Assembly: GCA_037349105.1 (NCBI GenBank)
Contig: JAYJMM010000062.1
Coordinates: 206,001 to 270,000 of the forward strand
Origin: Limnomonas spitsbergensis
Lineage: Eukaryota; Chlorophyta; Chlorophyceae; Chlamydomonadales
Length of the DNA: 64,000 bases
Reading direction: 5' to 3'
Shown here in pieces: positions 11,745-24,800 of the stretch. How positions within the stretch are numbered: the stretch's first letter is position 1; every line of letters begins with the position of its first letter. Under the pieces are notes generated by a model. The model was not told the origin of the DNA. It made no database searches and worked only from the letters and a program-made list of their open reading frames with translations. Position numbers and translations under genes: made by a program.

Positions 11745-11965
11745 TTGCACCCACGTCATGTTCTATGGCTGGGGCTAATCTTCTGCACTAAGGGGTTTAT
11801 TCCCACGCTACTGCTCGGTGGTTGTGTGTTGGTTGCTTGCCCAGGGGGGTCACTGGTTTTCGCTCGCTGTCCTAGCTTATTTAGTGCCTGTACCGGTTTA
11901 AGGACACAAGTCCCATGCATCAAATGTGATGCCCCGTTGGACTGTAAAAACTTCACAAACTTCAC
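11745..11965 (+). mobile_element. Dispersed element copy, inverted relative to the copy at 58010-58230
   Basis: About 210 bp here reads as the diverged reverse complement of 58010-58230. Shared landmarks are the GTCATGTTCT end, the TTGGTTGCTTGCCC block, the CGCTCGCTGTCCTAGCTTAT block and the CATCAAATGTGATGC end with GGACTGTAAAAAC. The terminal part also occurs alone at 10375-10450. No open frame is conserved, so it is probably a non-autonomous transposon. Confidence 0.55.
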
Positions 11966-12563
11966 ATCACATCACTTGGGCCTAACGGTCGCCACAATGC
12001 AAACCAGGCCACCTCATGTCGGGCAACCAATTTTAGGTAGACGAAGCTTGAAATATAAGATTGCCAAATTGTACGGTAACTGCCTTAATACGTAGCAGAC
12101 TATGAAAAATCTAAAATCATTTATAGACATGCACACTACAGACAAATCGATGTGGTTTGCCTGTTTTGGTGGATCCCAGTTGCCAGAATCCTCCAATCCA
12201 GCTCACTAGGCTGTGGCTGGGCCGCTGCCCGCTGGGCGGGGTCAGCACGACCAACACTGGAGGACGGTGCAGATGCATGAAGCGACATATTTACAGTCCA
12301 GTGGCCAGTGGATCGTCACATGTGATGCATGGGGCAAATGCCCACAAACAGGTTCAAGCAGTAAATCATGTGCAACAGCGAACAAAAAAATGTCCTGATT
12401 TCGGTATTTGCATTATCAGTGGAGAATGGATGTGAAATACCACACTTTCCTGAAATGTTTACAGGTCAATAACGTTACAACTCTGGGCCTGCTCTAAGCT
12501 CGGCCGCGTGGGCGACCAACTGTAGAAACTAAAAGGAGGGCAAAAAAGGGAATGTTTACAGGT

Positions 12564-12617
12564 AATACCGGACGAAATGAGGCCCGTGCTAATACCGGAC
12601 GAAATGAGGCCCGTGCT
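12564..12617 (+). repeat. Exact 27-bp tandem duplication
   Basis: Two identical 27-bp units beginning AATACCGGACGAAATGAGGC follow each other without a gap. They lie in the downstream flank of BTB-WD40 copy A. No function is suggested. Confidence 0.9.
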
Positions 12618-13360
12618 GAACACGATTCAAGCCTTCACAACAGAAATGGCAAAACCCAGAAAATATACGCCCCTCATCTCCTCCATCATGAGGTTGATAT
12701 AATCCTCAACTGCATCCTGACTCCTGAGAACTGACAATTGTGCATTCAGAGACTGGGCCTGTCAATAAACATGGCAATAGGGATAGGACTAGGAGGTAAA
12801 TGAGGCTACACCTACCAGGGCCCTGCTCAAAAGGCCTGGCTGCCCATCTGGGAAACTAAGGCAACTAAAGAGTATGGACTACTTCACTACGCCATCATCT
12901 CAGGCATTTGTCAGTTTTCTTGTACATAACGAACCAGAGGTCAAAGACCTAAAACAACTAAACAAGCAACGAAACAGACATGCAATAAGTGTGAAACATA
13001 TGTCCATCCTAATCAGATACCGGTAGATGGTTCGAAGGTCCCACTGCTTCAAGCCGGCAAACAAACCCTGTTTAAACTACCATCCTCACATCAGCTTTCT
13101 AAAACAAATGATTTGTGGAGAAGGGTACCACAAAGCTGGGCATAATAATGCACTTAAGTGTTGAGCGTAAGACAATGCGCTAGTCTCCTTTCCTACGAGT
13201 TCAACTTCAGCGGGCCTCACCGCGGCCGTGAAGGGCCTGATTAAGGCCAAACCATCCTTGGCCTGAAGACACAGGCCCAAGCTGCATGAATGGCCAAGCA
13301 AGCGGCCGCCAGCTGGTAGCTGAAATGTAGCCTAGCTATGCAAACATGGACACATGCAAT

Positions 13361-16300
13361 CTAGCGCCACACCTGGATGCTGGATGAGAACATGTCATTT
13401 TCAACCGGAGCAGCTGTCATGAGGCACAGAGTCGTCAGGCTACGGTTGCAGCACCATCCTCTCAGTTTGTGTCCCTCCTCGACCTCATAGTGATCCAGAG
13501 CAACCTGCCTGGTGAGGTCCCAGGTTCTCAGCTGCCCGGAGTCAGAGAATGAGGCCAGCACAGTGGTTCCTGATGCGTCCAGGGCAACCCGGTCACAGGT
13601 GCCAGTCTCGCTAAGGCCCTCAAATGCCGAGCTTCTGCACAAGCCAGTACCAATGTCCCATACTCTGACAGTCCCATCATCAGAGCTGCTGACAGCTGTG
13701 CGGCCGCTAAAATCCGTTGCAACGCTGCCGACCGTGTCTTGATGTCCCTCCATGGTGCGCACACATTGACCCGTGCGTGTATCCCACACCCGTACGGTCT
13801 TGTCCTCCGAGCCTGAAATAAGCAAGCTGGCTTCTTCCGAGGACCTCCAGCAACTTACATGGTCGCTATGCCCTCTCAGGCTTGGAATGGCCTCCATATC
13901 CTTGGAAATGTCCCAAATGTTGATAACTCTGGTTTTGTTGTAGGCGATATAGGCAACGCGGCTGATGCCGAGCCAGATAGAGCCAAATTTTTTGCCATCA
14001 ACAGCACTTGGCTTAAATGCAGTTTGCCGCTGACCGCTGACCAGATCCCAGATGTTTACAGCCCACAACTTATCGCGGACGAGTGCCAGTCCGTTGGCAT
14101 TCACATCAATACGGCGCACTGTATCCATGTCTCCCGGGCCAATGGGTATGCAGTTTGCCATCCTCTGGCTGTCGATATCCCACAATTGCAGAGAAACTTG
14201 GCCTTGATGGAAGGTACCAAAAACCAGGTGGGAGTTCCACAGACATGATTCCCGCACAGGAGTGTCGGTATGAACCCAATCTTTTAGAAGGATTTCGCCC
14301 TGGGCATGGAAACAAAATGTATTGTTACATTTATGTTATAAAAAGGATTTAGGATCTGGCTTAACATGCAACCACCCAATTGCCTTTTACTCCCTTCGCG
14401 GTTTTAACAAATTGCATGTGATACTGGTACCCAATAGCATGTGACACCCACCATTTCTTAACTAGCAGTGTTTTTGTCCACCAACGAGCGCTTGCTTCGA
14501 ATAGCCTATTATACTCAATCGCATTGTCCCGAAGGTCCAGGCAGCGTGAACCAGAGGTAGACAGAAAGAGGCGCAGACACGTTAGGCCGAGCTCAAGACC
14601 ACCAGCCCTATTTCTCCCCTCACCCCCCCCCTTCAAAACGGCACACATGCACTTGCACCCAAACTTGGTCCTCACATCGGCAACTACCTAGACCCACTAT
14701 ACTGGTATTCATTACTCACATCGGCAACTAGCGGGCAACACTCTGGCGGGGGATGACTGATCCGAGGAACACAGGGACCCTATGGAGGTAGTGGAGCAAT
14801 CAACACAAATGTGATGTCATGCAACCTTCCGACAGAGCGATTTTGCAGTCAGACGTGAGACGCAAACCGGTCAGGGAAATCTATCAACTAGGACAGCACA
14901 CGAGAAATCTGGCAAGTGACGTACGCATGGTGAAAGACCACTACAGAGAGAGATAAAGCATTGCACATTTCGTTCATGCCCTACAAACCAGGTTAGAACG
15001 GCGTTTTCATGACAGAAAATATGTATCGGTTATATTGTGAGCATACCGAAACTATGTAAATTAAAAGAATAAGCACTGCATGCAGTGCTGTGCCGATAAC
15101 AGTCCTTACGGTGGCTGAAATACGCAGCTGAGTTTCAGTTGCAATCATATCAAGGCAAATTCAGCTACTTTTACCTGTAAGGCACCGTTCTTACCTAAAC
15201 AATGGATGAATTACGGCGCAATGGCACAGCACTGATTGCACATCCTCCTCACCTTGAATCCAATCGGCAGGCCTGCCATCATAGTGATGACCTCCAGACA
15301 TGTTTCATGGCGTAGGCCCTGCAGCAGGCCCCTATGAGCAGGGCTGCACAGGGCACCTAGAATGGGCGAGACAGCTGGCTTGGGAGCGACAGCTGGCTTT
15401 GTCGCCTCCGAGAGCTGACACAGGCATGCCCGGATTATGGGCGTGTATTGCAGGGAGTCGGACAGCGCAAGCCACTGGAATATATCTGGGTTCTGTGCTG
15501 AGCTGGCAGCTGATGGCGAGCATGGTGTGTGTGTAGGAGTTGTATACCAGAGCTGAGGCTTGGCTGCATGAAAGGTGCTGATACACCGCTCCAGTAGGGC
15601 CGGCATGTCGTACTTGTGCGCAATGGGCAAAATGCGGAAGGCATTAGCAGGGGTCAGAGTGGCCGCTCCCCCGCTGATCACTGCAATGAAGCAATTTATT
15701 TTCAAAGGTTCATAACAAGACTCTGGTGACTTGACATGCCGTGCTGTGATAGGAGGCACAATCAATGAGTCAGGCTTACCTCCGTGGTACAGCAACCTTA
15801 GCACCTCCATCCAGTCCTCCAAGCAGCCATCTACCTGTCAAACGTAAACTTTCTTGACATATGGTTCACAGTACAGGCAGCGATGGGAGTTGAGTCCAAA
15901 CGAGGACAAAATGATCCTCAAGATTTATCACAGGTGGATAAAAACACGAAACATGTTCCAATGGCAGCTGAAATATGGACAGGCTGTGGAAAACTTGTTG
16001 CATGCAGGTTGCCATTATTCTTGATCCTGCAATGATGACCAACTAGGATACTTGCAGACTGCTCCTTGTGATGCATCTAGTGCTGCGCAATTACTCAGAA
16101 TTGTGTACTATATCAGATGTGTTACTGGTACTGTCCATCTCTTATCCCGCAACAAAATATGACAGCTGTATTTAAATAAATATCTTCAGTTGTGTCCATT
16201 ATTGGCCCATGACTGGACTGATGCATTACATTTTATCCATCCCACCGAGCGATTTTAAGCATATGAATTTTCCTGCCAGTCTCACTTACTGACATGGTGA

Positions 16301-16511
16301 AGTCTGCTGAATGAACAGCTGCAGACTGCCTTGCATCCTCAACCTGAGCTGGTTCTATGTGATCCACGATAGCTTCTAGCAGGAATTGTCCCAGAACAGC
16401 AGAAGCCAGCACAAGGTGGTGCCGAGAAGCCTTGACGGAGCGGCCATCCGGGAAGATCAATGTCAGATCACCCAGGGCCAATGCCTGCTCAAGCGTAAGC
16501 TGATTTCTCAT
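13361..16511 (-). CDS. BTB domain-WD40 repeat protein, copy A
   Basis: Probable substrate adaptor of a Cul3-type ubiquitin ligase, by analogy with BTB proteins; no target can be read from sequence. Exons (minus): 16511-16290, 15834-15780, 15680-15253, 14779-14720, 14299-13361; GT-AG and phase-consistent, 567 residues. The N-terminal BTB fold is split over exons 1-3 (DLTLIFPDGRSVK, CLEDWMEVLRLLYHG, ILPIAHKYDMPALLERC). Exon 3 continues through a Pro/Ser linker to LQGLRHETCLEVITMMAGLP. The last exon carries six to seven WD-type blades (IWDISKDMEAIPSLRGH, VRVWDTRTGQCVRTMEGH, VRVWDIGTGLC, LRTWDLTRQ, SIQVWR). The 75-nt linker exon of copies C-E lacks its acceptor here and carries a stop in one frame; skipping it keeps the frame. 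Flanks are paralogous to copy B. Expression is not proven. Confidence 0.82.
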
Positions 16512-18120
16512 GAGGTTCCGATGGAAATTGCTAGGATAGGCCGCAGATGCCCTTTGCTTCCTGTCGATTTATTGACAAAAGTCGAGCGGAAATGCCGCGC
16601 TGATCAACGCAGCCGTAAAAGTCGTATGACGGGACAGATTTGAGAAACCCTAAAAGACAGAGCGCAAAGTGCAAAACGTATCATTGACGAGAAAAATGAC
16701 TGCAGCCATTATAGACTTGAAGACCACAATACTTCAAGAAGACGAAAGGTGATAGCCAGAGTGCTGAAAACGGCAGGGTAAGCATTGGATAGGACTTCGC
16801 TACGGCTTGATTGCCTGCTGATGGCGAATTTTGACAGGCTTCCCCTTGTCAAATGTGCTGGGTATCAGGACTTGATGGGCGTGCTGAAGATAACATAATG
16901 GCAACGGACAGGTACTGGGCAGGCTAGGTATTCAAAAACTCTGAAACTAGTAGGACTCAAGTACTCAACCAAGCGCCGGTACTTGGTCCCACCCACCCGT
17001 GTTAATTTAGGGGTGCTTTAGGGCCCTCAGCTACAGTTCAGCTACGTGATGACCAGAAGCCAAAGTGCTTGGTCAATGCCACCAAACCTCTGGACCCTGC
17101 TCAAAGGCTTGGCCGCTTGGACGCCCAAGGACCTAACTGATTGGTTGGGAGCAAAGGAAAACAAAATACCGGCCAGGAGGTCAGGAAACAAGGAAATGGG
17201 AAAATAGCTGGAAACTGCAGATCCCTCTTCCTTGCACTAGCCCTCCTTCAACATCCAAGATGATTGGTTTTGATTTTGATGACTACCGTTCTTCGTGGGG
17301 CCAAGCAACTTGAGAGCGGCAACATGCAGAAGGCCTTGCAAGGTAGAGAGGTGCCTCTGGCCGCCGCGCTGCACCGTGTCCACTGCATGGCTGCCAAGGT
17401 CAATGACATTAAACCTCTGGACCCTGCTCAAAAGAGCTCGGCCGCGTGGGCGTCCAATTGTCCCATTGGAAAAAAAGAAACTGAAGGTAAGAGGGACAGC
17501 AGGAGAAGAACGCCGCATGGCCGCCAAGGTGCATCAGAGGCATCATCTGCCTACACGCATCCGGCAGGCGTCTGTCGATGCTGCGCCTGCGGCCAACTAC
17601 AGTGATGTGGTGTGGGCCACCGTTCACCACAAGCCGCGGCACTACCTCAGGAACAGGATGTAGTCAAGCTTGTTTCAGCACCTGCACCAGGCTGCGGGGC
17701 TACCTGCGTCCGCCGCCAGCTGGGAGGCCTTGAGGGAGGTGCAGATCCACCCATTATAGCGAGCTTGGTGGCAGCATGCACTTCGACAACGCAGCGGTAG
17801 CACTAGCAACACTCCTTTCCTTTATTTTCTCTCTTGCCTTCTCTCTTCAGTTTCCTAGCAGACTCTTTGTTTGCCGCCGTGGCCGAGCTTCATTCTTGAG
17901 CAGGGCCCAGTGGTGTAATGTCATTGACCAGCAGCACTGCAAGACAGCCCCCTCATAGTGGCTGCCATGGCGACATGCAGCTCGCTGTCACACAGAGCAT
18001 CGAAGGGCGCAGCTGGTGTAGGGCATTGCTTAGTGCTTGGAGGACCTGGGGAAGGGAGAAGCCGTCCCCAAACTGAGTCAGACAGCAACTGCTCTGCAGC
18101 CTCTTCCTGTAACTGAGGTG
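16512..18120. other. Intergenic; conserved 5' flank of copy A, then transposon debris
   Basis: The first 150-200 bp upstream of copy A resemble the upstream flanks of the other BTB-WD40 copies. From about 17070 there are three boxes of the dispersed GGGCGCCCACGCGGCCGAGC family: 17085-17130 and 17395-17460 in minus orientation, and 17868-17932 in plus orientation. The open frames between them show no recognisable domain. Confidence 0.5.
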
Positions 18121-18560
18121 CCTGCTGGCGCTGGTGGACGCGGCCTACGAGAGGGCGCAGCTGGAGGTCACCGGCCTAGGGGATCTCAGAGACCCAGCCA
18201 TGGAGCCTAGGTCTACGGCCACCTACCACTCCTGGTTTCAGCCTACGGCGGGCGCTTAAAATAAGGCTACCACAGGTGAGTAACGTGGGTCAGTAAAGCT
18301 CTGGGGCATTCCAGGAGCCACACAAGCCAGACGGCGTGTTCTTGCATGTGTACGTACAAGTGTAAGGCTTTGACTCGGCGCGATCATAATAGCCGACACA
18401 GTAGAACGGCGCAACGGTGAGCAGTGGGGGACATGCTGCTGCCAGCAGTGTGGGGCAAGGGGAGGCAGCGAGCATGAGGACGACGTGCTTAATGCTTGCT
18501 TCCCATGCCCTTCTGTGAAGGATAATCTGAGGGAGAAGGGGTGGGCCGCATCGGTGGGCA
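18121..18560 (+). pseudogene. Retrotransposon 3'-end fragment (reverse-transcriptase C-terminal type), decayed
   Basis: The plus strand encodes, with stops and frameshifts, a run related to the protein at 53465-52968 (minus): LALVDAAYERAQLE, GDLRDPA, FQPTAGA, then the segment ending in the Cys/His-rich knuckle. Such a C-terminal region is typical of algal non-LTR retroelements. A box of the dispersed family follows at about 18757-18790. Confidence 0.45.
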
Positions 18561-19424
18561 TGCCTTCGCTCCGGACCGCAACACAGACTTTCACCAGTTG
18601 TATGAGGTTAGGCATGGGTTGCAGGCCTTGGCTCTTGTGGAAGATTTGGGTAAGCTTGTTGAGGGTTGAGTCTAGAGTGGCTGCGGAATCGGAATGCCTC
18701 TCTCTCGTTTTGATCTGTTCCTTCGGCTCCTCTTTACTTTCCATCCAGGCAGTAGACACCGCCGCGGCCAAGCCTTTTTGAGCAGGGCCCAGCAAGGAAC
18801 GCCATGAGCTTGCAAAGACCAAGCAAACAAAATGATTCAATGAAGTGTCCATGTGGCTCAGTCAGCCTCCAGCCCTGGGGTGGGGTCCTTGGAACCCTTG
18901 AAAGGCAATTTTTATGTAGGGTATCCTTCGTTATGGAAACTCTAGTTTAAGCTGGGAGGTGCACCGGGGATCCCCTGCAGATGGTCTGCTATGTTTCCCC
19001 TAGGGTTGCCGATCCTGTCTAACACGCGCTTTCCCAGTGGTATCCTTATGTTTTCTTGCCATGCCATCTCCTCGATTCCCCTCAATTCCCCTATCCTAGG
19101 ATACCTTCGAATTTCCTAGCGATTTCCTGTGATTCTCCAGCTTCGTCCCCCCCTGGAATTCTCACCCTTCACCAAAATGAGTGTTGCAGTCTTGCAACTT
19201 TAGACTGCTGGAGCATTCAATACATGTATGCTCCTGTCTGTCCATGCAGCCGTCCATTCGTGCAGCTCCCTTCGCTCAAATTCTCATCCACCGTCGCTAC
19301 TCGCTAGAGTGCCCTTCATGAAGTAATTGGAAATAGGGATCTCCAAGACCAGATCTATGTCCCAACTCCCAATGCCGTACTCCTTGCAGGGCAGCTGCCT
19401 CTTAGCTTTGGCAAGGAGATGCAC

Positions 19425-19640
19425 CAGCAAGAGGGAGTGTGCTTGTATGCGCACAAGCGAAAGGCTGCGGCTTGGCGCAATCAGCACGGCCGACACTAGA
19501 GGATGGTGCAGCGGTCAACAGTGTGACACATGCCACTGCCAGAGATGTTTGGCAGAGGGAGATGGCGAGCATATGGAGGACGCATTACATGCTTGCTACC
19601 AATGCCCAATGTGCAAGGGAGCGGGGATGGGCAGGACCCC
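19425..19640 (+). pseudogene. Retrotransposon zinc-knuckle fragment
   Basis: The plus strand reads CHCQRCLAEGDGEHMEDALH, then ACYQCP, a Cys-x2-Cys...His...Cys pattern. It parallels RCWAKGDGDHVEDALYACFK encoded on the minus strand near 52880. The upstream residues (CACMRTSERLRLGAISTADT) also match that element. The fragment is isolated, without a reverse-transcriptase core. Confidence 0.5.
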
Positions 19641-19747
19641 AGAGGCCCAGACGGTGCTAGTGTGCTACAGACTTCCACGCTTTGCACGAGGGCCGGCAAG
19701 GGTGGAATGCTCTGATTTTTGTATGTGGTAGCTTTCATTGAAGCTTA

Positions 19748-19976
19748 ATCGTTTCAGAGGCCGGGGATTCATTTCTCTTACTCCCCCCCAAACCATTTCA
19801 GAGGCCGGGGATTCATTTCTCTTACTCCCCCCCAAACCATTTCAGAGGCCGGGGATACCTTTCTCTTACTCCCCCCCCAAATCATTTTAGGGACCGGGGA
19901 TTTCTCTTTCTTACTCCCCCCCAAACCGTTTCAGAGGCCGGGGATTTATTTTTCTTACGTCTCCCCCCCAAACTGT
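19748..19976. repeat. Five-copy minisatellite, about 43 bp
   Basis: Five units with the core TTTCAGAGGCCGGGGATT followed by CTTACTCCCCCCCAAA repeat at about 19751, 19792, 19837, 19880 and 19925. They sit directly before a T-rich stretch and a dispersed box at 20206. Confidence 0.85.
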
Positions 19977-20049
19977 TGTGTGTACCTTTACTTTGTTTCC
20001 TCTTCCCGTTTTTTTCTGACCTATTGTCTGGTGTGGTATGATTGTTTGT

Positions 20050-21130
20050 TTTCTCTTTTTTTAGGGCTTAGTACCGGTATCTGGTCGGGCTGGGGTTTCT
20101 GCCGACTGCCTTTACTTTTTGTGATGGTGTTTTTCCTTCTCCTTTTTCCGCCAGTTCCTATCCTTTCTCCTTTAGCCATTAATTTAGTTTCCTCCCGACC
20201 AGACAGTTGGGCGCCCATGCGACTGAGCCTTTTTCAGCATGGCCCAGAGGTGTCAAGTTATTGACCCCCATGCAGCCAACCTGGCTTTTTAGCAGGGCCC
20301 AGATTGATGCGTAACATCATTTTTCAGCATGCCGGTTAAAATGTTATGAAATAATTCAGTTTTTGATGTAGCAACATGCCGATTTAGGTATTAAATAAGA
20401 AATAGGGCATTTCAGTGTCGATCCACACACTCTCCAGATTTGTTTGATACCGTACTAAATGTAAATGAGGCCAGTCATATATTGATAATTTGAGCTTTTA
20501 CAACAGAAACGGCCAAGACCAGGCCATGGATTCCCCTCATCTACTCCATCAAGCCTTACAATAGAAACGGCCTCCCGTCATTTCATCCACCATGTGGTTT
20601 ATGCCATCCCAACTACATCCTGACTCCTGATGACTGATCTTTTGCAGCCAGAGAATGATCCTATCAATAGAACATACAAGGCACGAGGGATATGTCAATG
20701 ACGTTACAACTCTGGGCCCCGCACAAAAAAGCTCGTTTGCCTTTCCGGTCTTCCATTTTGGTCTTTTGTTGTTGTTGTTCTTGTTTGCCCCCTTTTTTTT
20801 TAGTTTCTTCTCTTCTCCCTTCTGATCAGTGGGGCGCCCTCGCGGCCAAGCAGGGGCGGGATACGCTTGCTCTTGTGGACTTTTCTGTATAGAGGCTTTG
20901 TTGATGGCTAGTCTCTAGTGGAACACGGGTGTCGGACTTGGTCTTGCTTCTTTGCCTTCCCAGCCTCTCCTTTTGTTCCTTTCCCCCTTTTACTTTCAGT
21001 TTCTTCTTTCTCCCTTCTGAACAGTTGGGCGCCCACGCGGCCGAGCTTTGAGCGGGCCCAGAGGTGTGACGTTATTGACAAAAAGGCTCAGCCGCATGGG
21101 CGCCCGACTCTTCAGAAGGGAGAAAAAGAG
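20050..21130. mobile_element. Cluster of dispersed 60-bp boxes and their T-rich arms
   Basis: Boxes of the form GGGCGCCCACGCGGCCGAGC...GGGCCCAGAGGTGT...ATTGAC occur in plus orientation at 20206-20268, 20825-20858 and 21024-21080, and in minus orientation at 20697-20740 and 21078-21112. The 21024-21112 pair is head-to-head, separated only by the ATTGAC segment. T/C-rich arms (TTTCTTCTCTTCTCCC) precede the plus boxes. The elements look like terminal parts of a non-autonomous transposon; no transposase is seen. Confidence 0.5.
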
Positions 21131-21862
21131 AAAATAGAAGGAAGAGGGGACACAAAATAAAGAAAAGGAGTGGCCGGAAATAAAGGCAAACAAGTCCGAC
21201 ACCTGAGCTCCTCTAGCAGCTAGCCCTCAACAATGCCAACAACAGCGTGCACAAAAGCAAGGGCACTAGCGATAGGTACAGAAGAAAATAACGTTATACA
21301 CCCCAGGCCCTACTGAAAAGTAACGCCTGGTCGCGTACTCGCGTAGGCAATATAACTGGGACAATAAGGCAGCTAAAAATGTATAGACTGCTTCACTGCA
21401 CAATAATCTCGGGCATTTGCCAGGTTTTCACTTTACATGACGAACCAGAGGTCAACGTCCTAAAACAACTAGACAAGCATTGAAACAGACAGGCATGCAA
21501 GAAGTGTGAGACATTCGCACATCTCAATTAGATGCATAGTTCAGAGGTCCCACTACTTCAAACCGGAATGAAGCATTTGTCCAAACTACCGTCCTCACTG
21601 CAGCTTTCTGTAACAAATGACTTGTGGAGAAGGGTGCTAAGGGCTCTATAGTGTTGGACGTAATGCAATGCACATTACTACTTTCCTTAGCTACCAGTTC
21701 AGCTTCAGCAGGCCTTACTGCGGCTGCCAATGGCCTGATTAAGGCCAAACGCTCATTGGCATGAAGACACAAGATCAAGCATCCTTTCCCCTCGCGGCCG
21801 CCAGCTGGAGGCAGTAAAAAGCTGGAATGTAGCCTAGCCATGCAAACAGAAACACTGACAAT

Positions 21863-24800
21863 CTAGCGCCACACCTGGATGCTGGATGATAACATGCCAT
21901 TGTCCACTGGAGCAGCTGTCATGAGGCAGACTGTCGTCAGGCTACGGTAGCAACACCACCCTCTCACTGTGTGTGCCTCCTCCACCTCGTAGTCATCTAA
22001 AGCAACCTGCCTGGTGAGGTCCCAGGTGCTCAGCCCACCTCTGGAGAATATGGCCAGCAGAGTGGTTCCTGAAGCGTCCATGTCAACCCGACCACAGAGT
22101 TCTCCAGCATCGTCAAGGCCCTCGAATGCCAAGCCTCTGCACAAGCCAGTACCGATGTCCCACACTCTGACAGACCCATCAAAAGAGCTGCTGACAGCTG
22201 TGCGGCCGCTAAGATCCATTGCAATGCTGACAACCTTGTCTTGATGTCCCACCATGGTGCGCACACATTCACCTGCGCGTGTATCCCACACCCGTACCGT
22301 CCTGTCCTCCGAGCCTGAAATAACCATGCTGGCCTTTTCTAAGGTCCTTCAGCATGTGACACGGTTGCTATGCCCTCTCAGGGTTGGCATGGCCGGCAGA
22401 TCATTGGATATGTCCCACATGTTGATAACGCTGTCATCGGGATTGGAGATATAAGCAACGCAGCTGACGCCGTGCCATGTGCAGTCCCAGATTTTATCAT
22501 CAACATCACTTGGCTTAAATGCAGTTTGCCGCTGACTGCTGACCAGGTTCCAGATGTTTACAGCCCACGACTCATCGAGGACAAGTGCCAGTCCGTTGGC
22601 ATTCACATCCATACGGTGCACTGTATCCATGTCTCCCGGGCCAATGTGTATGCGGTTTGCCATCCTCTGGCTGTCGATATCCCACAATAGCAGAGAAACT
22701 TGGCCTTGATGGAAGATATCAAAAACCAGGTGGGAGTTCCAAAGTGTAGGTAGGAACCCAGTGTCGGTATGAACCCAATCCTCATCAAGGATTTCGCCCT
22801 GGGCATGGAAACAAAATGTGTTGTTGTAACATTAACGCAAAAAAAGGGATTTGAGTTCTGGCTTAACACGCAACCACCCAGTTGCCTTTTACCTCCCTTC
22901 GCAGCTTTGAAAAATAGCGTGTGATACCCAATAGCATGTGACACCCACCATTTCTTAACTAGCAGTGTTTTTGTCCACCAACGAGCGCTTGCTTCGAATA
23001 GCCTATTATACTCAATCGCATTGTCCCGAAGGTCCAGGCAGCGTGAACCAGAGGTAGACAGAAAGAGGCGCAGACACGTTAGGCCAAGCTCAAGACCACC
23101 AGCCCTATTTCTCCCCTCACCCCCCCCCTTCAAAACGGCACACATGCACTTGAACACAGGGACCCTGTGGAGGAAGTGGAGGAACATAAATGTCATGTCA
23201 TGCAAAATTTCGATAATGCGATTTGCAGTCAGACGTGGGACGCAAACCGGTTCGGGAAATCTATCAACTAGGACAGCACACGAGAAATCTGGCAAGTGAA
23301 GTATGCAAGGTGAAAGCTCATTGCAGGAGAGATTAAGCATTGCACATTTCGGTCATGCCCTATGCATTAGGTAAGAACGGCATGTTTTAAATAACCATTG
23401 CATAACATCCTCACCTTGAACCCAATCGGCAGGCCTGACAACATGTTGATAACCTCCAGACATGTTTCCTGACGGAGGCCCTGCAGTAGGCCCCTCTAGG
23501 CAGGGCTGCACAGGGCACCTAGAATGGGCGAGAGAGCTGGCTTGGGAGTGACAGCTGGCTTTGTTGCCTCAAAATCTTAGACAGGCATGCCCGAATTATG
23601 GGCGTGTATTGCAGAGAGTCCGAAAGCGCGAGCCACTGGAACAGATCTGGGTTGGATGCTGAGCTGGCAGCTGATGGCGTGAGTGCAGGAGTGGAGTGCC
23701 AGAGCTGAGGCTTGGCTGCATCAAAGGTGCTGAAACACCGCTCCAGTAGGGCTGGCATGTCGTACTTATGCGCAATGGGCAGAATGCGGAAGGCAATAGC
23801 AGGAGTCAGCAGCTCCCCCGCTGCTGCTCCCTCCCTGATCACTGCAATGACGCAATTAGTAGATCATTCCTGACCGGTGGACATCATTGATCCAGCATTT
23901 ACTGAAAGCAATGATTGATGCTTGGAGATTGATCCTTGGGATGCATCCAGTGCTGCACAAATACACTGCCATTCAGAAATTGTGCAGGTAATTGCGGCCC
24001 CCCCTTGTACCTTAGTAATAGCTGCATTTGCCTTGAAATTGATGAAATGACAGGAATTAACGTAATCGTCACAGCACATCATTGGATGCGTCTTTTTTAC
24101 CCCACTGAGGGATTATATTTAAACATCTGAAAAACACTTAAAGTGTCATCCTGGCCTGGGCGCACATCCCGTCTCAGTCTCGTGGCACTTTGATTTTATA
24201 TTCTGCTTAACAGACTTGTCTACTTCCCACGTCTCGAATCTTACTCCATGTGGGCCTCTGGGTCTCTGGGCCTGGCATGCTAAGGGATTGTTCGGAAAAC
24301 AGGTCATGCTCCGTCCATTTGCGAATGTCAGTCAAGCGTGGACAGCTTCGGTGCTCTATACGCCTCCCACCCTCGCAGACGTCAGTCAGTGTGCGTGGCC
24401 GGTAGTCTAGTACCGGTACGTAAAGGTCACACTAAAAGTGCATGGCCATGGCACCATTAGGACTATTCAGATGAAAACGTGACTGGCCTACAGCTGGTCA
24501 GCAATTGAGCTGAAACCTCGCACAAAAGCAGTGCATAGACACGCACTGATTCATTTCTGAATGTCAGGGAAATTGTAATCTTTCGCTGCATGGGATCACT
24601 GTCGATCCTTTCAATCAAGTAGGCCGCCCCTAGTACTTGCTTCATCATATCACCCTTAATGTGCAATGCATGGGGGCATGCCCAGCCGTCACAAACAAAT
24701 GCTAAGGCACTCCAAGGGCGGTCCCGCCTCTCATATTTCACCTACCGGAACTGACGTAGTAAAGTCTTCTGCATCAACAACAGTAGCCTGGAATTCACGC

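Larger units (their letters stand above)
9337..13360. other. Intergenic, repeat-rich; no gene recognised
   Basis: This 4-kb stretch between the zuotin start and BTB-WD40 copy A has only short open frames that I take as random. It holds three related segments with CATCAAATGTGATG cores (about 10375-10450, 11880-11960, 12285-12360), interspersed boxes of the GGGCGCCCACGCGGC type (about 11206-11275, 12468-12525, 12805-12845), and an exact 27-bp tandem duplication at 12564-12617. From about 12550 onward the sequence is paralogous to 20430-21860, the flank of copy B. Confidence 0.5.

Noticed and set aside
9337..13360. LTR retrotransposon in the repeat-rich gap
   Set aside because: No long direct terminal repeats, primer-binding site, or gag/pol similarity could be found; only short dispersed boxes are supported.
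22603..23340. 245-codon minus-strand frame spanning copy B
   Set aside because: It runs through intron sequence of the paralogues; a deletion fused a linker-exon remnant to intron. It is treated as part of the pseudogene.
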